NCBI RefSeq assembly: GCF_000687835.1
Contig: NZ_JHYB01000002.1
Location: 434,001-498,000 of the forward strand
DNA: 64,000 bases
Direction: 5' to 3'
Source of the DNA: Haploplasma modicum ATCC 29102
GTDB taxonomy: Bacteria; Bacillota_I; Bacilli_A; Acholeplasmatales; Acholeplasmataceae
In this document: positions 47,831 to 55,068 of the stretch, one piece after another
Layout of the letters: each line of letters opens with the position of its first letter
How positions within the stretch are numbered: the stretch's first letter is position 1
Position numbers and translations under genes: made by a program
The notes under the pieces: generated by a model
What the model saw: the letters and a program-made list of their open reading frames with translations, nothing else
Databases searched by the model: none
What the model was told of the DNA's origin: nothing

Positions 47831-47860
47831 AAAAGGACTTTAAAAATTTAAAGTCCTTTT
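47831..47860. terminator. Bidirectional terminator between cls and a membrane protein gene
   Basis: AAAAGGACTTTAAA and its exact complement separated by AA, a 14-base inverted repeat flanked by A and T runs so that either strand ends in U residues. Confidence 0.85.
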
Positions 47861-47868
47861 ATTATAAT

Positions 47869-48522
47869 TTATGATCTAAAAAATCCTAATGTACCAAATG
47901 CTGCACCAACTGTTACAGTTATAAATCCTAATGAATATAAGCCATTTAAAATATAACCATATACTTTTCCTGTAGTCCAATTTTCTAACCCTATGATTCC
48001 TGGTAACATTTGAACAACTACTGCAATTAATAAAATAAATAAGGCAGATGAAATAATATTTGTTGAAATTCTTTTTGGTCGTTTAAATCCTAATAAGAAA
48101 TAAACAGATAACATTGCTCCTGCAAATATTGCAAATGTTAACCAATCATATTTAACTAGTAAATCATTTAAGAATTTTATTTCTAAATCAATTATTAAAA
48201 TATTATTAGTACTGATACTATCATGTGTAACAACTCCAACTAATGCTAGTAAAGTTACAAATATTCTTGTAAAATAATTATTTGATTGTGTCCATAATAA
48301 TAAGATAAATCCACCAACTAAAAATGTTAGAAGATAATCAAATAAGAATGGAATATCTCTCTCTATAAAGTCTAATACCGGAATAATTTGATTATTAATT
48401 GCTGCAACATTTAAACTCTTTAAGTAAATTAGTGCAAGTAATGCTGCTGATATAAAGATTACAAAAAATCCTATTGTTCTAATTAATTTTCCTACTGCAT
48501 TATTTAATACTTTCTCTTTCAT
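47869..48522 (-). CDS. Membrane protein of unknown function, about six helices
   Basis: No family recognised. 217 residues: a cytoplasmic start, helix at about 14-31, a periplasmic loop, helices at about 53-75, 82-100, 124-144, 154-172 and 190-212. The C-terminal glycine-rich TVGAAFGTLGFF is distinctive. AGGAGGG precedes the start. It is 18 bases from the EIIC-like gene and is probably co-transcribed with it. Confidence 0.75.
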   Translation of the reverse strand: MKEKVLNNAVGKLIRTIGFFVIFISAALLALIYLKSLNVAAINNQIIPVLDFIERDIPFLFDYLLTFLVGGFILLLWTQSNNYFTRIFVTLLALVGVVTHDSISTNNILIIDLEIKFLNDLLVKYDWLTFAIFAGAMLSVYFLLGFKRPKRISTNIISSALFILLIAVVVQMLPGIIGLENWTTGKVYGYILNGLYSLGFITVTVGAAFGTLGFFRS

Positions 48523-48540
48523 AATTCCCTCCTATTAAGC

Positions 48541-49566
48541 TTATACCAAACTAAGGTCGCCTTTAACGATTAATCCTTTACTTACTAATATTCTATCAAA
48601 TATATAGGTTAAAAGTCCACCAATAAAGATAATAATTATTATACTAATAAATGACATTAAACTATAATTCATAGACTGTAGTGTCTGAAGTGGTCCAACT
48701 AAGCCTGATGTTCCCATTCCTGCTCCTGCTTGATTACTGATAAAACCACCAGATGGTTTGTTAATAAGATAGATAATTGGGGCAACAATTGCTGAACTTA
48801 AGATAGTTGGTAACCAAATAATTGGTTTTTTTAAGATATTTTTAAATTGAAGCATTGATGTTCCAATACCAATTGAGATTACTTCACCAATTTTGTTATC
48901 TCTTCTTGATTGAATTGCAAAGCCTATCATTTGAATTGATGTTCCAACAACAGCAGCTCCTGCAGCAATTCCATTTAAACCAATAGCAAATGCAATTGCT
49001 GCACTTGAAATTGGAGCAGTTAGTATCATACCCATTGAGACACTGATTATTATTACCATAGGTAATGGTGCTACTTTTGTTGCTTGATCAATCATTCTAC
49101 TTATTAATGTATTAATATAATTTAGTGGGAATGATAAGATTAGAGTTAATATTACTGCAAGTGTAATTGAAAGTATTGGAATTAAGATAATATCAACTGG
49201 TGTTTTTCTAACTAATATTTTATCTAATATTAATATAGAAAATATTGTTACAAAATATGCAGTTAATGGATTACCTGGTCCTGTTGTTGATGTAATTGAA
49301 ACTGGACTTATATTAAAATTAAATTTAGTTGAAATTGCACCAATTACTGCAATCATTACTAAGTATAGTCCTTCTTTTTTTAGTACAATACCAATCCCAA
49401 GAGCAATACCCACTCCCATTAAGCCTGATAATAAATTATATAAGTCTTTACTTAAAAATTCTATTTTAAAGATATTTCCTACTTGTTGAAAAATAACTGC
49501 AACAATTAATGTAGCAAATAGGCCATATGCCATCCCATTTAAGGTTTTTATTGTAAAGTTTTTCAT
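48541..49566 (-). CDS. PTS_EIIC_2-type membrane permease, orphan
   Basis: 341 residues with nine to ten helices. The glycine-rich LLSGLMGVGIALGIGI, SITSTTGPGNPLTAYFVT, TAPISSAAIAFAIGLNGIAAGAAVVG and GFISNQAGAGMGTSGLVGP segments match the PTS EIIC family PF13303. No EIIA, EIIB or phosphotransferase gene accompanies it, so either separate components work with it or it transports without phosphorylation. Its position between argS and a membrane protein gives no substrate hint. Confidence 0.85.
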   Translation of the reverse strand: MKNFTIKTLNGMAYGLFATLIVAVIFQQVGNIFKIEFLSKDLYNLLSGLMGVGIALGIGIVLKKEGLYLVMIAVIGAISTKFNFNISPVSITSTTGPGNPLTAYFVTIFSILILDKILVRKTPVDIILIPILSITLAVILTLILSFPLNYINTLISRMIDQATKVAPLPMVIIISVSMGMILTAPISSAAIAFAIGLNGIAAGAAVVGTSIQMIGFAIQSRRDNKIGEVISIGIGTSMLQFKNILKKPIIWLPTILSSAIVAPIIYLINKPSGGFISNQAGAGMGTSGLVGPLQTLQSMNYSLMSFISIIIIIFIGGLLTYIFDRILVSKGLIVKGDLSLV

Positions 49567-49572
49567 CTTTTA

Positions 49573-51246
49573 TCACATTTCTTTAAGTGAAGTTATGCCT
49601 AAGATACGCATTCCTTCATCTAATATATCTCTAATACTTGATATTAAACTTAAATTTGTATTTAAGTGTCTAATATCTTCTACGACAATTTTTTGTTTAC
49701 CATAGAAATGATTAAATTGTGAGGCAAGATCTAATAAATACTTAGCAATTACACTTGGATTTCTAGATTCTGTTGCTCTTTCAACAATTTTCGGGAAATT
49801 TGCAATTGTTTTAACTGCATTGTAATAATGATCTTGGTTAAAATAACTATAGTCAATTTTATCTAAATCTATTTTTTGATCTTTTAAGATTGAAGTAATT
49901 CTAACACTACTATATTGGATATAAGGTCCTGTTTGACCTTCAAATTTAAGCATGTTTTCTAAATTGAAATCAACATTTAAGTTTCTTTCATTTTTTAAGT
50001 CATTAAAGATAATCGCACCTATACCAACTGCTTTGCTTACTTCTTCCTTATTTTTTAAATTAGGATTTTTTTCAGTAATAGCAACATTAGCATCACTTAC
50101 AATTTGAGTAATAATATCTTCTAGACGTTTAAATTTACCACCTCTAGTTGACATCTTCTTACCATCAACCATTAATAAACCAAATCCAACATGTTCTATA
50201 TCTAAGTTATAGCCCATAAGCTTAGTAATTGATTTTAATTGTTCAAAATGAAGTTTTTGTTCATTACCAACAACATAAATTGCTCTAGTAAATTTATATG
50301 TTTTTAATCGGTAAAATAATGCTGCAAGATCTCTTGTCATGTAGAGTGTTGCACCATCACTTCTTTTAATTAATGCTGGTGGAAGATTAAACTCTTCTAA
50401 ATCGACGATAGTTGCTCCATCGTCAACTTTTAATAAGTTTTTATTTTCAAGTTCTAAAACTACATCATCCATCTTGTCATTGTAAAATGCTTCACCTGCA
50501 TATGAATCAAATGATACTTTAAGTGTGTCATATATTTCCATAAATTCTTTTAATGATTCTTCTCTAAACCAAGTCCAAAGTTCTACCATTTCAGGATCAT
50601 TTAATTCTAACTTTCTAAATGCGTCTCTTCCTTCTTGTTCTAAATTTTCATTTTCTTTTGCTTCATCATGAAATCTTACATAAAGTTTTTGTAATTCAGC
50701 AATCGGATTTTTTTCAACTTCTTCTTTTTTACCCCATTTTTTATAGGCAACAATCATTTTTCCAAACTGGGTTCCCCAGTCACCCAAATGATTAATACCG
50801 ATAACTTTAGCACCAGTTTTTAAATATAAGTTTTTAATTGCATTACCAATCATTGTTGATCTAATATGACCTAGACCAAAACTTTTTGCTATATTTGGTG
50901 ATGAGTAATCAATAACTACAACTTCATCCTTATTGTAATTGCTATTACCAAAAGATGTTTTTTCTGCTAATACTTTCTTAATTACATTCTCGCTAATTGC
51001 TTCTCTATTTAAATTTATATTTAAAAATCCATTTAAAAAAACAATCTCTTTTATTTCTTTTAGTTCAAGAAGAGGACTTATTTCATCAAAAATAAGTTTT
51101 GGGTTCTTTCTTAGATTTTTACTAATAGCAAAAAGCGGTACTGAGATATCTACATTATCTATTTTACCGTCTTCAACTACTAAATTAGTTATTTCATATT
51201 TATTTTCAATTATTTCTTTAATTTGATTTTTAATTTGTTCTACCAT
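49573..51246 (-). CDS. argS: Arginyl-tRNA synthetase
   Basis: Class I synthetase, 557 residues. YSSPNIAKSFGLGHIRSTMIG carries the HIGH-type signature near residue 125, KKMSTRGGKFKRLEDI near 375 the KMSK equivalent, and the DALR anticodon-binding domain is at the C-terminus with ASQFNHFYG. The N-terminal Add-1 domain is present. GGTAGAACAAATTAA lies ahead of an ATG start; no T-box is seen upstream. Confidence 0.97.
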   Translation of the reverse strand: MVEQIKNQIKEIIENKYEITNLVVEDGKIDNVDISVPLFAISKNLRKNPKLIFDEISPLLELKEIKEIVFLNGFLNINLNREAISENVIKKVLAEKTSFGNSNYNKDEVVVIDYSSPNIAKSFGLGHIRSTMIGNAIKNLYLKTGAKVIGINHLGDWGTQFGKMIVAYKKWGKKEEVEKNPIAELQKLYVRFHDEAKENENLEQEGRDAFRKLELNDPEMVELWTWFREESLKEFMEIYDTLKVSFDSYAGEAFYNDKMDDVVLELENKNLLKVDDGATIVDLEEFNLPPALIKRSDGATLYMTRDLAALFYRLKTYKFTRAIYVVGNEQKLHFEQLKSITKLMGYNLDIEHVGFGLLMVDGKKMSTRGGKFKRLEDIITQIVSDANVAITEKNPNLKNKEEVSKAVGIGAIIFNDLKNERNLNVDFNLENMLKFEGQTGPYIQYSSVRITSILKDQKIDLDKIDYSYFNQDHYYNAVKTIANFPKIVERATESRNPSVIAKYLLDLASQFNHFYGKQKIVVEDIRHLNTNLSLISSIRDILDEGMRILGITSLKEM

Positions 51247-51264
51247 ATCTATACCTCACAATAA

Positions 51265-51288
51265 TTTAAAAAAAGCACAAAGTGCTTT
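51265..51288 (-). terminator. Intrinsic terminator of the anchored 195-aa gene
   Basis: Minus strand AAAGCAC-TTT-GTGCTTT followed by TTTT; a 7-bp stem that overlaps the last base of the stop codon. Confidence 0.8.
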
Positions 51289-51875
51289 TATTTTTTCTCT
51301 TTATCCATTGCCTCTAAGAAATTTCTAATGTTTTGAATAAGTGTTGCTTTTTCTTTATCTTCATTAATGATTTCAGGATATTCTTTTGCTATATACTGAG
51401 CTTTTAACTCACCCTTTTCAAAATATAAAACAACTGGATTAGTTGAAATGTTTTTCACTTCATGTTCTTTAAAGAATTCTGCTAATGCTTCTGTTTCTTT
51501 TGCTTTTGGTTCTACATAATAAACTTTTGAAACTTTATCATTAAATTTATAATTTGTATATAGCTCGTTGCCTTTTGCAACTTCCATTAATTCTTTAATA
51601 ACTGGTGCTGGTGATGTTTGTTGTTCACCGCTTGATCCAATGTTAAATACTACAACTAATGATTCTTCGTTTGTTACTTTTTTATTTACTTTTTTGAAGT
51701 TGCTTATTTCATATAAACCTTCTTCATCATTAAATATTTTTTTAAATCTTTCACTTGGTGTATCTATTGAAAATACTATTGTTAATCCTAAACCTATAAA
51801 TACTAAGCCAATTATTATTAAAGTAATTGGGCTAACTTTAGGTTTTACTTTGCTATATTTATTCTTTTTAGCCAT
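51288..51875 (-). CDS. Membrane-anchored protein, possible thioredoxin fold without active-site cysteines
   Basis: A basic N-terminus (MAKKNKYSKVKPKV) precedes one helix at about residues 16-36. The external domain has ESLVVVFNIGSSGEQQTS near 69, where the CxxC of a thioredoxin would fall but none exists, followed by a long helix, a mid-strand KVYYVEP, and NPVVLYFEKGELKAQY near 143, which resembles the thioredoxin cis-Pro strand. The overall plan matches the protein at 739-1386. It is convergent-free, with its own terminator. Function unknown; fold is an inference. Confidence 0.75.
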   Translation of the reverse strand: MAKKNKYSKVKPKVSPITLIIIGLVFIGLGLTIVFSIDTPSERFKKIFNDEEGLYEISNFKKVNKKVTNEESLVVVFNIGSSGEQQTSPAPVIKELMEVAKGNELYTNYKFNDKVSKVYYVEPKAKETEALAEFFKEHEVKNISTNPVVLYFEKGELKAQYIAKEYPEIINEDKEKATLIQNIRNFLEAMDKEKK

Positions 51876-52028
51876 GTTAATCCTCCTAGATATTACTACG
51901 AATTATTATATCATAATAGATTTTCATTATCAATAAAATAAGTTAATTTAACCTTATATCTCAAAATATAGATTTATTATTATTAAAATGATAATATTGA
52001 AACAATTTTCATTAAAGATTATTTAGTG

Positions 52029-52057
52029 TTGTCTAGTTATTTTTTTTATGTTATAAT
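52029..52057 (+). promoter_or_regulatory. Promoter of the tyrosine-leader/ABC transporter operon
   Basis: TTGTCT-17-TATAAT, with transcription predicted to begin near 52064, about 24 bases before the leader-peptide ATG. A strong promoter well upstream of the first transporter gene (about 230 bases of leader). Confidence 0.82.
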
Positions 52058-52087
52058 ACCCCTAACCAAAAGATTGAGGTGTAACTT

Positions 52088-52156
52088 ATGTTTAATAAAA
52101 ATTTACAAACACAAGTTTATTATTATTACTATTACCAGGGAGATATTATGATTTAA
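52088..52156 (+). CDS. Leader peptide with six consecutive tyrosine codons
   Basis: A 22-residue ORF begins with ATG, preceded by GAGGTG, and ends in TAA. Residues 11-16 are all Tyr (TAT TAT TAT TAC TAT TAC, 52118-52135); the start is MFNKNLQTQV and the end QGDIMI. Its stop codon overlaps the first strand of a hairpin that competes with the downstream antiterminator. Too short to be a normal protein; the homopolymeric Tyr run and following alternative RNA helices make it a ribosome-stalling leader sensing charged tRNA-Tyr, by analogy with trp, phe and his leaders. Mechanism is inferred from sequence only. Confidence 0.85.
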   Translation: MFNKNLQTQVYYYYYYQGDIMI

Positions 52157-52215
52157 CACTGGTTTTTTAGTATTACCGTGTTGTTATAATATCTGTTTGA
52201 TATAGTAATAACACA
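52155..52215 (+). promoter_or_regulatory. Competing RNA helices of the tyrosine attenuator
   Basis: Three helices exclude one another. Helix X pairs AACAC+GGT (52155-52163, one bulged T) with ACCGTGTT (52175-52182). Helix II pairs GTGTTGTTAT (52178-52187) with GTAATAACAC (52205-52214), extended by ATATC/GATAT. The antiterminator pairs AATAACACA (52207-52215) with TGTGTTATT (52243-52251). Ribosome at the stop codon blocks X, allowing II and thus termination; ribosome stalled on Tyr codons permits X, freeing 52207-52215 to form the antiterminator. Confidence 0.7.
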
Positions 52216-52240
52216 CCAAATAAATTAATTTAAATTAATG

Positions 52241-52278
52241 AATGTGTTATTCCTATGAATAATACATTTTTTTATTTT
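52241..52278 (+). terminator. Attenuator terminator before the trpX-like gene
   Basis: AATGTGTTATTC-CTAT-GAATAATACATT, a 12-bp stem with one G-U, followed by T7ATTTT. It ends 20 bases before the transporter gene and its 5' arm is the strand also claimed by the antiterminator. Confidence 0.88.
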
Positions 52279-52297
52279 AAAAGAAAAGAGGACAAAT

Positions 52298-53287
52298 ATG
52301 AAAAAAATATTTTTGGGATTATTAATTATGATAAGTGCAATAACACTTATCAGCTGTAAGAGTGATGGTTTAATTAAGATTGGGATCTTGCAATATGTAT
52401 CTCACGAAGATTTAGATGATGCAAGAATTGGTTTTATTAAAGCTTTAGAAGAAAATGGCTTTAAGGATAATGTAAATATCAAACTAACAATTCTAAATCC
52501 ACAGGCAGATAATAATGTTATGCAGTTACAAGCAAAAAAATTAGTACGTTCAAATGATCTTATCTTAGCTATTGCTACTCCTGCAGCACTAGCAATTGTT
52601 AATGAAGTTAAAGAACAAGGGAAAAATACTAAAGTGTTATTTACTGCAGTAACAGATCCAGTTGATGCAAAATTAGTTAATAGTTTAGAAAATCATGGTT
52701 CAAATATAACAGGTACTTCTGATTTAACACCAATTGACAGACAAATTGAATTAGTTAAAGAGTTAAAGCCAGATGCAAAAAAAATTGGTATTATTTATAC
52801 AGCATCTGAAACAAATTCAAAAGCTCAAGCAGATATAGCAAGTATGGAAGCACAAAAATTAGGTTTATCAGCAATTACAAAAACTATTAGTACAATCGGT
52901 GACTTAGCACCAATTTTTAATAGTTTAGTAGTTAATGATAAGGTTGATGCAATCTATATTCCAAGCGATAACTTACTTTCAAGTAATATTGGTCAGTTAA
53001 ATGAACTAAATATTGCAAAAGCAAGCTACCAAGTTCCTATTATTGCATCTACTACTTTCCAAGTTAGAGAAGGTGCTGGGATTACTCTAGGTCTTAGTTA
53101 TAAAAATCTAGGAATTCAAACAGGCTTAATGGCTGTTGATATCTTAAATGGTAAAGATATAAAAGAAATTGATGTTGAGATGATTGAAAAATTAGAATTA
53201 GCAATTAATAAAACAAGTTTAATTGAAATATTAAAACTTGAAATAGATGCTTTATTATTAGATAGAGCTGATATTATTTTTGAATAG
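52298..53287 (+). CDS. TrpX-like ABC transporter substrate-binding lipoprotein, predicted tyrosine binder
   Basis: 329 residues. Signal peptide with lipobox LISC (Cys20). The mature protein is of the PF04392 (ABC_sub_bind) family: KIGILQYVSHEDLDDARIGF, VLFTAVTDPVDAKLV, TGTSDLTPIDRQIEL, and ASTTFQVREGAGITLGLSY are characteristic of TrpX-type proteins. Tryptophan is the assumed ligand for T-box-controlled relatives; the six-Tyr leader upstream points to tyrosine here. AGAGGA precedes the ATG. First gene of a three-gene transporter operon. Confidence 0.92.
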   Translation: MKKIFLGLLIMISAITLISCKSDGLIKIGILQYVSHEDLDDARIGFIKALEENGFKDNVNIKLTILNPQADNNVMQLQAKKLVRSNDLILAIATPAALAIVNEVKEQGKNTKVLFTAVTDPVDAKLVNSLENHGSNITGTSDLTPIDRQIELVKELKPDAKKIGIIYTASETNSKAQADIASMEAQKLGLSAITKTISTIGDLAPIFNSLVVNDKVDAIYIPSDNLLSSNIGQLNELNIAKASYQVPIIASTTFQVREGAGITLGLSYKNLGIQTGLMAVDILNGKDIKEIDVEMIEKLELAINKTSLIEILKLEIDALLLDRADIIFE

Positions 53288-53289
53288 TT

Positions 53290-54237
53290 ATGGAATTATT
53301 ATACATATTAACTGATGCCTTAGAAACTGGTCTTATTTGGTCAGTTTTAGCGATTGGAGTTTTTATCTCCTTTAGAATGTTAGATTTTGCAGATTTAACG
53401 GTTGAAGGTAGTATTGTTCTTGGAACAAGTATTACAGCAAGTGTTATGTTAAATAATAATATTGGTTTTTTAAACAATTATATCTTTGCCATTATCTTTG
53501 CAGTTATTGGTGGGGCCTTAGCTGGTATTACTACTGGTTTATTAAATGTTAAATTTAAGATTCCAAGTATTTTAGCAGGGATTATTAGCATGACTGCACT
53601 TTATTCAATTAACTTAATGATCATGAAAGGTGCTAGTTTGTATATCGGCGATCTTCCAACAATTTTTAATCCCTTAGAAATGTTTTTTAGTAATGTACTT
53701 AAAATAGAAAATATTGCAACTGTTAAGTTTTTAACTAAGTTTATCACAACACTTCTTATAAACGGCATAATATTTTTATGCCTTTACTGGTTTTTTGGGA
53801 CTGAATTTGGCATGGCACTTAGAGCAAGTGGAAATAATATTCAAATGGCTAAAGCACAGGGAATAAATACTGATAAAATGATAATTGTTGGCCTTGCAAT
53901 ATCAAATGGATTAATTGCCTTGACTGGTGCTTTATATGTACAAAGTTTTAGATCAAGTAATATGGATATCGGTAGAGGAACAATTGTCGTTGGTCTTGCA
54001 TCAATTATATTAGGAGAAATATTATTTGGAAAGACCACATTTAAAAGATGGTTAATAGCTGTTATTTTAGGTAGTATTGTCTTTCAATTAATTATTGGAA
54101 TTGCTATTTACTTAGGATTTTCAGCAAACAACCTAAAATTATTACAAGCAATTTTAATTGCCGTAGTTCTTGCTAATCCGGTAATAAAAACTTGGTATAA
54201 AAACTCTATAAAGAAACGTGGTGAAGTTAATGCTTGA
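53290..54237 (+). CDS. TrpY-like ABC transporter permease
   Basis: 315 residues with eight to nine hydrophobic helices. RMLDFADLTVEGSIVLGTSI near residue 30 and GVVLGLSNG-like GLAISNGLIALTGALYVQSF near 205 match the uncharacterised permease family (COG4120) paired with TrpX. ADIGRGTIVVGLASIILGE-like segment near 235 is the usual Gly-rich end. Starts 2 bases after the substrate-binding gene and overlaps the ATPase start by 8 bases. Confidence 0.92.
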   Translation: MELLYILTDALETGLIWSVLAIGVFISFRMLDFADLTVEGSIVLGTSITASVMLNNNIGFLNNYIFAIIFAVIGGALAGITTGLLNVKFKIPSILAGIISMTALYSINLMIMKGASLYIGDLPTIFNPLEMFFSNVLKIENIATVKFLTKFITTLLINGIIFLCLYWFFGTEFGMALRASGNNIQMAKAQGINTDKMIIVGLAISNGLIALTGALYVQSFRSSNMDIGRGTIVVGLASIILGEILFGKTTFKRWLIAVILGSIVFQLIIGIAIYLGFSANNLKLLQAILIAVVLANPVIKTWYKNSIKKRGEVNA

Positions 54238-54991
54238 GATAAATAATTTATATAAAGTATTTAATTCTGATATGGCAGAAGATTTGAGAAAAGTTGCCCT
54301 AAATGATGTCAGTGTTACTATAAATAAAGATGATTTTGTTACTATTATTGGTAGTAATGGCTCAGGTAAGTCAACATTTTTTAATACTATATGCGGATTA
54401 TATACACCAGATAGTGGGACTATCTTATTAGATAATACTGATATAACTAATCTGAAAGAATTTAAGCGAGCAAGTTTAATTGGTAGAGTTTTCCAAGATC
54501 CATTAATTGGTACTGCTGGTGATATGTCTGTTTTAGAAAATTTATATCTGGCAAATAAAAAGGGTGAGAAACGTAAACTAAAATGGGTTTTTAATAAAAA
54601 CGACGAAGAGTATTTTTATGAAATGGTTAAAAATTTAGACTTAGGAATTGAAAATAATTTGAGCCAAAAAATTAAATTTTTATCCGGTGGTCAAAGACAA
54701 GCAATTACACTTTTAATGGCAACACTTAAAAAACCAAAACTTCTGCTTCTAGATGAACATACTGCAGCCTTAGATCCTAAAACTGCAAATATTGTTTTAG
54801 AGTTAACTAAAAAAATTGTTTTAGACCAAAATATCCCAACTATTATGATTACTCATAATATTAGTGATGCTATCAAATATGGTAATAGAGTTATAATGTT
54901 TAAGGACGGAAAAATTGTTTTAGATGTTTCTGGTAGTGCAAAAGAAAAATTAACAGTGACTGAAGTTTTAAGTAAATTTGAAAGTATCTAA
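54230..54991 (+). CDS. TrpZ-like ABC transporter ATPase
   Basis: ATPase of about 253 residues with Walker A IGSNGSGKSTFF, Q-loop VFQDPLIGT, signature LSGGQRQAI, Walker B LLLLDEHTAALDP and switch TIMITHN. The DEHTAALDP form of Walker B is typical of the TrpZ group. The ATG at 54230 overlaps the permease stop by 8 bases; GTGGTGA is the ribosome site, and a GTG 12 bases earlier is less likely. It energises the preceding permease. Confidence 0.93.
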   Translation: MLEINNLYKVFNSDMAEDLRKVALNDVSVTINKDDFVTIIGSNGSGKSTFFNTICGLYTPDSGTILLDNTDITNLKEFKRASLIGRVFQDPLIGTAGDMSVLENLYLANKKGEKRKLKWVFNKNDEEYFYEMVKNLDLGIENNLSQKIKFLSGGQRQAITLLMATLKKPKLLLLDEHTAALDPKTANIVLELTKKIVLDQNIPTIMITHNISDAIKYGNRVIMFKDGKIVLDVSGSAKEKLTVTEVLSKFESI

Positions 54992-55040
54992 TCATTCTAA
55001 TATCATTTTGTCCTCAACTATGTTAAAATATGGTAAATTT

Positions 55041-55049
55041 TGATATAAT
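55041..55049 (+). promoter_or_regulatory. Extended -10 promoter of glgA
   Basis: TGATATAAT, 19 bases before the glgA ATG; the -35 (TGTTAA) is weak. No terminator is obvious after the transporter operon, so some read-through is possible. Confidence 0.55.
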
Positions 55050-55068
55050 AAAAATAGGTGATAAATAA

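Noticed and set aside
52118-52135. TAT/TAC run as a simple microsatellite
   Set aside because: It lies in frame within a short ORF having a ribosome site, promoter and downstream alternative hairpins, which a random repeat would not explain.
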